Shown piece by piece: positions 55,593-64,000 of a stretch of DNA of 64,000 nt. The DNA is from Carposina sasakii (Eukaryota; Arthropoda; Insecta; Lepidoptera; Carposinidae). Both the position numbers and the translations under genes were made by a program. The first letter of the stretch is position 1, and each line of letters starts with the position of its first letter. The notes under the pieces were generated by a model. It did not search any database, was not told where the DNA came from, and worked only from the letters and a program-made list of their open reading frames with translations. Where the stretch lies: positions 5,622,716 to 5,686,715 of the forward strand of contig CP053163.1 in the NCBI GenBank assembly GCA_014607495.2, written 5' to 3'.

Positions 55593-58500
55593 TACATGTT
55601 ACATGCAAACACCTGTTAAATACCATTGTCTAATGCAAGATTTTTTTATCACTTGTCTATTAACAAACGGAAGAACAACGTCTTCGTGCGTGATCCACAA
55701 ATCACATGTGAATTTCCGTCACTTATAAAATAACTCGCATTATGCAACGCCAAGGACTGACATCATTACCGTTGTATAAACAAACACAATTATCAGTTAG
55801 CTAAATATTCTGACAATATTATATTATACAGGGTTCTTTAAAAACTTCTAAAACGTAGGTACGCCACAATTATGTTTCTTCTACTCGTACTCGTAATCTC
55901 CGCGATTTCCTTGCGCTTTTGATATAAGCTGGAAAAGACATCGAGTATGATCACTAGGCGCAAATTGTCAAATTCTCAAATTGTCAAGCGCTCGCTATCA
56001 GTCAAATTCGCAGATTGTCAAGTGACTTCATTTAAAATTGTAGTTAGTGCCATGCTCAATACAGGGGGTGTGGGGAAACACTTCTCTCAGTTAATACCTA
56101 CTTAAGGCCAATACATGAGCCAAACTCGAGTTTTTTAAGGACGAAACTTAAATAATTCACTTCTTAGAACCAGCTAAAAAAATATAATATTCTCTCTATA
56201 GATTAAATAGTCTCACTTTTTTACACAATGAAGAGCGTCGAAGTAAAAAGAAGCAAGGGTATTACCTATAGTCCTGGAATTGGGGTTCTTGTAGGTACCG
56301 ACAATTTATTTTAAATAGTGTTTATTAGTGTAATGATTCTGTATAAACACACTTAGCACGTACATAATGTGGAGACAATACATAAAGGTAAATAAGTGCT
56401 TACGTACACGTTGTCATAATTTTTTCCTTCCTTCCTGAGGTGTTATGACCATCATCGTGATCTTTGGACTTCCATGCTAGTCTCCATTAGTGGTAATCAT
56501 TACCTATTTATCTTACTTTTTTCTATGCATAGTTATTACCATCTATCACAAATTCAGAAATAATTTTACTAAAGATTATGGTTGTATAGATACAGTTTCC
56601 TCTGCCACCTTCAGAACAAAGGAAAAAAAACTCACTTTCCATGCAAATGCATTAGGTCTGTATAGATTAGTAGTACTTAGTAAGAGAATATTAATTTATA
56701 TTCCACTTTTTTTTCGCCAAAACCTAGTATCAAAAGCAAGCCGAAGCGAAGGTGCAGTGTAAGATACTTTTTGCGATCAATCGATATTGTTTCATTTGTA
56801 TAAGACATCAACGCGTTGTCATAACAATTACAATTTTCGCAAATTGTTATTCAAATCATATATATTTCTAAGTAACCTACATACTAACCTATTTTGTTAT
56901 TTCCATGACTTGTTTTCCAAGAATATGATAATTCTATATGGGTAAAAGATTAGGTAACCGTCAATTTTCGAAAAGCAATGAACATTAACTTTAATAAAAT
57001 CCTCATGACAATTCTTACGTAGGTAAAATGATGATTCACAGTTGATTAGCGTCCAAAAAACTAGCGCAAGAAGAGCGCAAGTCATTTTTTTATAAAAACA
57101 AAAGCGGATAGTTATTTAGAAACTACACTCCATATTATACAGGGTATAAATGACGGTAAGAAAGTATTAGCGTTCTGAGTAATGATACGATCATTATTTA
57201 CATAACTGCCAAACTCATATAGTTAAATGTTAGTATAGTTAAAGGTATGTATCTGAATATTGAGAAAAGTATCGAGTTTTATCTATGTAGGTAGTCCCTT
57301 AGCCTTTGACACGTGTACAGGAATTACGTAGGTATCTACTTAAATAATATTGTTATTTTTTTTAAATGACACAATCTTAGCACATTAGCACGAAATGTCG
57401 CGTATCTTTAACTAACTGAAGGCTATACTTGCTTCAGTTAGATGGCCGTAAGGTTATCGGCTCCTCTGCGCCCGCGCATAAGTAACGTAAGTAAGGCCGA
57501 CCTGAATCACAGCTGACAGATATTTCCCGCTCTTTGTTACCAGATCACTCAACTGTTCACATAATACTCACTGCTTCACTCTATCAGTTCCACGTTTATT
57601 CAGTATGTTATGTTGTAGAGCGATTTTTGGTCCCTACGTGTTTTTTAGTTAAATTCCTCTGTGAAGAGATAGAGTCAAACTGAATCCAATAACTTTAAGG
57701 GCTCAGATATAAGCTCCAACTTTCAAGCCTGCCTATAGACCCAAAGACTTGCTTAGCTTAGAAAAACTAATTCTAAGTATAAAATTCTGTATTTCGTTCA
57801 CGTTTTTTAGTCTCGCAATTTATATTTGCAGTACCTATTCAACAGGTAGGTAATTGTTAAGTACGACAATTATTATTATTTACAATACCTGGTAGCCTTT
57901 TTTACTAAACTGCTCTTAACCTAACGCTTCCTAATTCCGACGTTAAAATTTTCAACAACTATTTACATGTTAGTTTCCGCCGGAAAATTAAATGCCAACA
58001 TGATTAAATTGATACCAGTGGCGCAGAAATTTTCCTATCCAAACAAACGTTTTCTAAATGTGCATAGTAAACACATCACTTCTGTAATGTTTGTTTGGTG
58101 ATAGCAGATTCAGTGTCAGGTAGGAGCTGTTTGGATTTAACATACTTACTACATGATTGTTATAGTGATAAGAGGCTGTCAGTAACAAACTGTTTTCAGC
58201 AAGGCTGATATAAAATAAAACGTCATGTGCTGATGCTAAACTTCACTAAAATACAACAGCATCTCCTTTCGTGTATGTCGTAAGACTAGTTAGCAACTAG
58301 TCACTGATCATAATAAAACTAACTTTTGTATATGACCACTTTGCTCTTGTTTTAAATATTTAATTGTATCAGGCGTTGTTATAAACGTTCGGTCTCATTT
58401 GTGTTCATCAATTTAATTATTTGCTTACATTTACTGTTATCTTAGGTAAATTGTAATTACTCGGTTAGGTAATGTTTTGACCGTTGTTTTAAAACTCGCA

Positions 58501-59324
58501 GAGACGGTAATAGTTCGGCGTTTAAGTATTTCATATTGAAAGCGACTCAAGATGATTCCCTTTTGGTGTGCAAGAATTAAAACGTTTTACAAAAATATCT
58601 AGAAAATTAATTACGTGCATTCATGATGGTTCTAAGCTCTAATGTCACCTTACTCATGTTTATGTTTTGTGGCAATGTTTTCTAATGACGACGGCAGCTA
58701 TTAACTCATTTTTTTAACAACTATAAGAAGGTAGAATATGTATCTCGTTAGAGAGTAAGTATATTCTTTGATATGTATGGTAAATAAATTGTAGGTAGTA
58801 GAGTCACTAACTAACTCCTCCCAATAAATAAACAAGTATTTGAAATTAAACAGGAGACAGAAGTATCATGCTTCATTATGCGCTCTGGATAATGAGAGGA
58901 AGGTAGTTAATGTTTTATAACTATTAAACCTTACATAGACAAAGACATGTATAATAAAATTGAAATAATAACCCCTTAACAAAGTAGTTACCTATTATTT
59001 AGTAAAATAAATGCAGAGCATATAGATATGATAAACTGGGCAGGCACAAACTAACCTACTGCTTCGCTGCAGTGCCGTAAATAGGGCGGTGCCACCGGTG
59101 CCCAGGCAGATATTGGGGCAATTCTACATTGTTGTTTGGTATGTCCTATAACCAAAGGAAAATTTGTTGCAAATACGTTTATTTATTAGCTTCGTAGAGG
59201 CCTATTGTTACATACTTATTTGTAACGGTCGTGTTGGTGCTAAAATCCGCTAAACGATGTATAAAGTTGGTAACAAACATATAGAGCAAACATCATCTAT
59301 CTGCTCTTCTCCCATTACACACAT

Positions 59325-59520
59325 GACATCAACCTGTGCTGGACGGTCCACTCCAGGATGTAGGCCTCATGCGAGGCACGCCGTAAGGCTAATGCCATAG
59401 GTGGGGGGTTTTGTCCATAGTCACCACGCTGGGCAGGCGCGTCGGATTGGTGACCGTAGTGTAATTTTTGGCCCATGTTGTCAATGCGAGAGAGAGGCGC
59501 CCACCTCCCGAAAACCCTTA
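59325..59520 (-). repeat. LINE-type 3' end family A, copy 4 (antisense)
   Basis: Inverted phrases of copies 1-3: CCATAGTCACCACGCTGGGC, GATTGGTGACCG, GGCACGCCGTAAGG and GTAGGCCTCAT. It is more diverged than the others. Confidence 0.55.
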
Positions 59521-60635
59521 ATCACTTTAGTTCCTCGCTGAATCGACCCTTTCGCTACTTTAGGAATAGCTAAGTGATCAATTTACTTTGAATATGCGAC
59601 TTTATTATAGGTAGGTACTAATTGTTTCTCTACAATTTGCGCCTTTAAACCCATTTGAAGATTATAGTGTCACAAAGTTAAAGTGAGTTATCTTTACAGA
59701 CAAGCGTGCGGTTTAGTTTCTACATCATATAACATGTGGCCTTATTAAGTACTATTTACTATTTTATACAGATTGTTTACGAGCATATTCATTTGGATAC
59801 TCAAAACAAACTGAACCGATTTTAACGTAGGCTTTTGCACATACCGCCATAATCCTAAAATTCTTATCCTCGCTTATCACTCATGCCGTTGATTAATCAA
59901 TCATCCATTTTTTAAACACAGAATCTTCAATAATCTTTATTTTATCGTAGGTAGGTACTTAGTCATAATTTTATTATGACTTCTGACATTTTTCTGACAA
60001 CCTTTATAGTATCATTGCTGGCGAGTAATTTTAGCGGTATCTCATGTATTTTTGCGATGCAATGGAAATTTTCTTTCGATGGCTGTTACATATTTACGGA
60101 TTATTCACGAATTTTAAAAGCGATAAGCGTAAATTGTAAAATTTTTGCTTTATTGAACAACTTATTTTATTACCCGACTGTGCGACGCAAAGGAGTGGTA
60201 TTTTGTTTAACGTGTATGTATGTTCCTTTGAAACACTACACAGACCAAACGCCTGTGCTGATTTTTATGATTCATACGTCAATCGATTCCTCTTAGTCCG
60301 GCGAGTGTCACTAAAGAGATGACGTTAGTGAAAATCCAATATGGCGATTACTGGACGCCATATTGTGAAAATGAAAAAAAAAGTCGACAAACTATATCAA
60401 GTGGGGTGTCGTTAAATAGGTATTTAAAAATCATTTTTAGTTTTCCCTCAGCATTTTTTGATTCGACTGGCCGTTTAGGATCTATATCGATTTAAAGTTG
60501 CGTAACAACCATTCTCGCATACCTAAGTTTTTAGACAGTAGAAATTTACGATGAAAAGACGAAACTTCTTGCTGCCGAGCATGTTGAGCATGTTTCTTGA
60601 AGAGTACCTATTAGGTACTCATAACTAAAAAGTAT

Positions 60636-60826
60636 ATTATTGAGTGAATACTGTTGAAGAAAATTTTTTTTTTCTAATAGGTAATGGAATATAACAACTG
60701 AACAGTCGGGATCTATTATCCGACAACCAATCTAATATTTCAATGGATGCTAGCTGTTTAGTTGTTATGTTCCATTATTATAAAATATTTTATTTTCTTC
60801 AATAGTATTCATTCAATAAAATATCA
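60636..60826. mobile_element. Foldback element with about 70-bp arms
   Basis: TATTGAGTGAATACTGTTGA and ATGGAATATAACAACTGAAC at the left pair with CTGTTTAGTTGTTATGTTCC and TAGTATTCATTCAATAAAAT at the right. Loop about 50 bp. It lies about 150 bp upstream of the first coding exon of the SV2-like gene. Confidence 0.65.
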
Positions 60827-60973
60827 TAGATCTTGACCACCGGACATCCAAGTGCTTGTTTTTTTCTTTTCAGTTTTTTTATAATGTACATAGTTTGGTT
60901 CTTTTTTACGCAGTCGGGTTTTTTGATTTTATAATTATTACACAACTCTAAGGGCAATATCTTATTGTTACAG

Positions 60974-61100
60974 ACGAGCCGAGCGCCGTTGGAACCGATC
61001 TGCCAATTAAGAAGACACTTTTAATCACTCCCGCCAGCATCCCCCGCCGCCTGCCCGCATAGGATGGTAGAAACTGACCCCGGGCCCAAGAAACCTCACA
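60974..61100 (+). CDS. SV2-like transporter gene, exon with start codon
   Basis: Acceptor TTACAG, donor ACA/GTAAGT. The ATG is at 61064; upstream in the exon a TAG at 61059-61061 and other stops exclude an earlier in-frame start, and GGATGG gives a fair context. It codes MVETDPGPKKPH and one base that joins the next exon. The 90 bp before the ATG are GC-rich 5' UTR. Confidence 0.6.
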
Positions 61101-63384
61101 GTAAGTAGAGCAATCAGATCAGTGTGGCAGAGGAATTACGTTACTCCTATGACATTACTATTTTAAGTAGAGTTAAAAAGCGGCAGTAGGTTCACCACTT
61201 ACCACGTGGGACTTAATAGGCTAACTGGTGAAAAGTGGGTGTGTAATTTGCACACTTTTGCCTAACCACCATGGGGATAATGTGCAATCTATTTAATTAG
61301 GTAGGTAATTATAACATAAGTAGTTATTATTGCAAATTCACGACCAAGGTTACACATCTGCTACCAATATGAAGTGAAGTTGAATAGTTTATTTTTACTA
61401 GAGTAAAAAATCTGTAGCTGCCATGCTAACTATGTAGTTTTTGCACGTGGTCCTCATAATAAACAAACATACATGAGAATTTGCGGTTAATGTGGTTAAT
61501 TTCTATACAGCTTACCAACAGCTACTTTTAAAAAAATCAAAAGACAGTGTTTAGGTCATCCATCATACCTACTTACCTAAATAGGTATGGATTTCTCTCA
61601 ATACTTAGGTAATTCTCTGGCAGTTTACTTACTTATCTAATAGGTACAATGTAAATTATACGTATCTATCAATTAGAACCTAATTACTAATTCATGGACA
61701 TAAATGGATACAAATTAAGTTTGCATTTGTTTTTATTTTCTTCGAAGTCAATTTCTAATTTTAATGAGGAAATTTGTTTCAGATTGTGATGTAAAAGAGG
61801 ACAACCGAATAAACGGTCCAGTAACCAAAACTGTCGACCTTGGTATGTATTGTTTATGCTTAATTTATACATACCTAATAGCAATCTATTTTTCTTTACT
61901 TAGCAAACTGTTACATACTTAAGTAGGTAGGTATATCCTTTTGAATGTCCTGCGGGGCAACAACTCAAATTGACGGTAACAAAACAAACAACGACTTTTA
62001 AAACTGGATTGTTTTAAGTATTTTCATTTAAAAAAAAAACTACTGGGTTGTATTTATTATAAGGAATATAGCCTCAGTACCGGACTTGAAAGTCTGGAGG
62101 CTTCTGGGCAACAATAGTGCCCATGGCCCCAAATCTGAATTTAAAATGTTCTATTGTAAGGGCCCGGTTGCCCTTCCCTAAATCCGGCCTTAGCTGTACA
62201 CTGCTAGTCCACAAGGGAAATTTAGCTTCAAGAATATACATAGTTTTAATAATTAGATATCTCGTCATCTGTAAGACAAATCTCGACGGAGAATGGGACG
62301 TCTAGGGAGAGACAGGCTCCCTTTACCGGTTCGTGACCCTTTTCTGTGGTCAGCTCCAGACTTTATTGAGATTTATACAATGAGGTTTTATTTTCTTGTA
62401 ATAAATAGGATTTATACCAAACTTTTACCTTCTCATTAGCATTAGTCATCGTCAGTGAAAAATATTTACCAAAAGCATACCGAGTCGAGCTACTTCAAAC
62501 ATCAGATGTTTGAAGAAAGTAGTTCATGCAAGTGACAAGGCATTATCTAAAGTACTTACTTACACAGTTACTTGTTATCTATATATGTATATAAGGTAGT
62601 AAATATATAGGTAGTTGCCTATTTATACCTTACGTTTAACGCCAGCATAAGGTTAGTGTGCACTTAACAAACACATTCTAATGAGAACATATTTTTTATA
62701 TTTTGTCTTAGAAATAATGACGTAGGTAATACCTACACCGTCTTAAAATCTTATCTTATGTTTATGTACAAAAATAAATGTAATTTTATATTTTTGCTGA
62801 GTACAAATAGTACCGAAGTGCGTTTTACCAATGATTAAATCGCCTTCTTAACGTGCTTATCTATTATAAATCATCGATTTAATTAACTAGCCGTTGAATA
62901 TCTTAGGAACCACTTTTTGCATGTTAAGCTTCTACTTAAAGTCACGAGCTTTATGACTAAGTAGGATGTATGTATTATGAATAAAGCATACATTTTTTAT
63001 TTGTGATTGTCTGGAACAAAAAATCAATAAAATAACGTACGTAACGCCTTTTAGAAAATAACCAATGTACTGCATATTACCTGCAAAGATCTGTACAGTA
63101 TGGGAACTCTCCTTACAGCCGTAGTACTGTACGCGTAGTTCGTAGTTGTTGCTACGAGTAGGGTCCTCGTAGTAACTTTTACCGTCTGTGCTAACTGTAC
63201 CCAGGGATCGATTATTTGACATACATTGCCGTGCAAAACGCCCCGGTGCCTAACTACATTTCATTTTAACCTTTTTTTTAAATACTTTCAGTCGTGGTAC
63301 CATCTTTGAAGACACCCGGCAAGGACCCGGAAAAAGGAGCTGGTTCTGAGAAAGCTGACTTCGAAAGGGCAATCGAACTAACCG
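61064..63384 (+). CDS. 5' part of a gene probably coding an SV2-like major facilitator transporter
   Basis: Three exons (61064-61100, 61783-61842, 63292-63384) join in phase to code 63 residues and continue past the window. The N-terminus is hydrophilic, as in the cytoplasmic start of SV2 (synaptic vesicle glycoprotein 2) and related organic-ion transporters. The last part, EKADFERAIELTG, matches the way these proteins begin just before their first membrane helix; helices themselves are not yet reached. No membrane segment or catalytic motif is visible, so the family call rests on about 13 residues and should be treated as likely, not proven. Another major facilitator transporter is the main alternative. 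Confidence 0.5.
61783..61842 (+). CDS. SV2-like gene, second coding exon
   Basis: Acceptor TTTCAG, donor G/GTATGT. It codes NCDVKEDNRINGPVTKTVDL when joined to the exon before. Sixty bases, phase fits both neighbours. Confidence 0.55.
63292..63384 (+). CDS. SV2-like gene, third coding exon
   Basis: Acceptor CTTTCAG, donor G/GTAAGT. It codes VVPSLKTPGKDPEKGAGSEK and ADFERAIELTG. The DFERAI block is the only part with recognisable family character. The next exon is beyond the window or undetected in the last 616 bp, which otherwise look like intron. Confidence 0.6.
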
Positions 63385-64000
63385 GTAAGTAGTATACCAA
63401 AGTGGCCACTAGGGTTGTTGTATATAGGTAGGTAGTGTTATTTTAGAAGTTATTTTTGTCATCAACCAGTGCGCATAACATAGTACCTACCTACTGAAAC
63501 GAAACCCAGTAAATCACACATTTATTACAGAAACTTACAACTTACAAATACAGGTAGGTAGGTTTTAGATTGAAGTTTTATCCAACATAACCACACATTA
63601 TGACCTGATACAACCTCAATAATTCGCAGGAATTTACCTACAAATACCTTGACCCCAAATTAAAGACGTAATAGGTAGGTTGTTTTTGTTTATTTTTTGC
63701 ATTTACGATGACCTACGCAGTTCTATGTCCGGTCACGTGATAGAAAGCGGTGGCCATCATGAGAACACGTGTATTGGAAACACGTTTTTCTGAATTTTGC
63801 TAAATGTGTGCCTAGAAAGTACCTTAGACAGGATCTCTATCTTACGTTAGAGATGCAGTGTTAATTGTTATATCAAAAATAAACCGGGGAAAGATAAACT
63901 ATGTGCTCATATTACAGGATATTTACTGTTTCTCTGAGCAGTAGTGTACATTTAAGGTGCTAAAAGTTAGTAGATTACGTTAGCTTATATTGTTAAATTT

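Larger units (their letters stand above)
43715..60973 (+). other. Probable 17.3-kb first intron, no coding sequence recognised
   Basis: No exon is recognised. Contents are three family B MITEs, Helitrons, a hAT-like MITE, at least three other inverted-repeat elements, LINE tails and AT-rich sequence with TAGG microsatellites. Regulatory elements for the downstream gene could be here but none can be named from sequence. Confidence 0.45.

Noticed and set aside
57411..57441. Small hairpin CTAACTGAAG/CTTCAGTTAG
   Set aside because: A ten-pair stem is expected often by chance in 64 kb; no flanking features.
59040..59130. GTGCCGTAAATAGGGCGGTGCC segment resembling a hAT end
   Set aside because: No matching opposite end or target duplication could be found nearby.

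Overview
The window is nuclear DNA of an insect, almost certainly a moth or butterfly. Signs are short GC-richer exons in AT-rich, transposon-filled introns; many Helitron copies that start with TC, end with CTAG and sit between A and T; TAGG-type microsatellites; and RTE, CR1 and jockey LINE tails of lepidopteran type. The order call is from general knowledge of these repeats, not from a search.

Left half, 3369-29478, plus strand: the 3' part of ash1 (absent, small or homeotic discs 1), a trithorax-group H3K36 methyltransferase. Nineteen coding exons join in phase and give about 3,005 residues. In order they are a poly-Ser segment, a 5.8-kb exon coding a charged Ser/Lys-rich region with AT-hook motifs, an FxLP segment, AWS, SET split over three exons, post-SET, bromodomain, PHD finger, BAH domain and a basic tail. 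The start codon is upstream of the first exon I can place. One reading-frame break lies in the long exon, at or near a run of seven A at 10289-10295. The intron after the PHD exon is mostly an 82-bp tandem array that repeats the last bases of that exon together with its splice donor.

ash1 introns carry a TTAA-flanked DNA transposon with a broken Mutator-type transposase (15007-18147), a jockey-like LINE with one in-frame stop (about 25267-27430, antisense), RTE tails, foldback elements, and transposons nested in transposons. An 86-nt near-perfect hairpin sits in the intron before the penultimate exon. Right after the stop codon there is an 81-bp degenerate tandem array carrying motifs like the CTCF core, then probably a long AT-rich 3' UTR (29479 to about 32-33 kb).

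Middle, 33-43.5 kb: no recognisable host gene; LINE relics, a Helitron and other dispersed repeats.

Right part, from about 43567 to beyond 64000, plus strand: the 5' end of a second gene. It has a candidate TATA/initiator promoter, an untranslated first exon ending at 43714, an intron of about 17.3 kb, then coding exons at 60974-61100, 61783-61842 and 63292-63384. The encoded N-terminus (45 codons after the first 12) ends in a segment resembling the start of SV2-type major facilitator transporters. The large first intron holds a hAT-like MITE, three complete copies of a TA-flanked MITE family, several Helitrons and other foldback elements.
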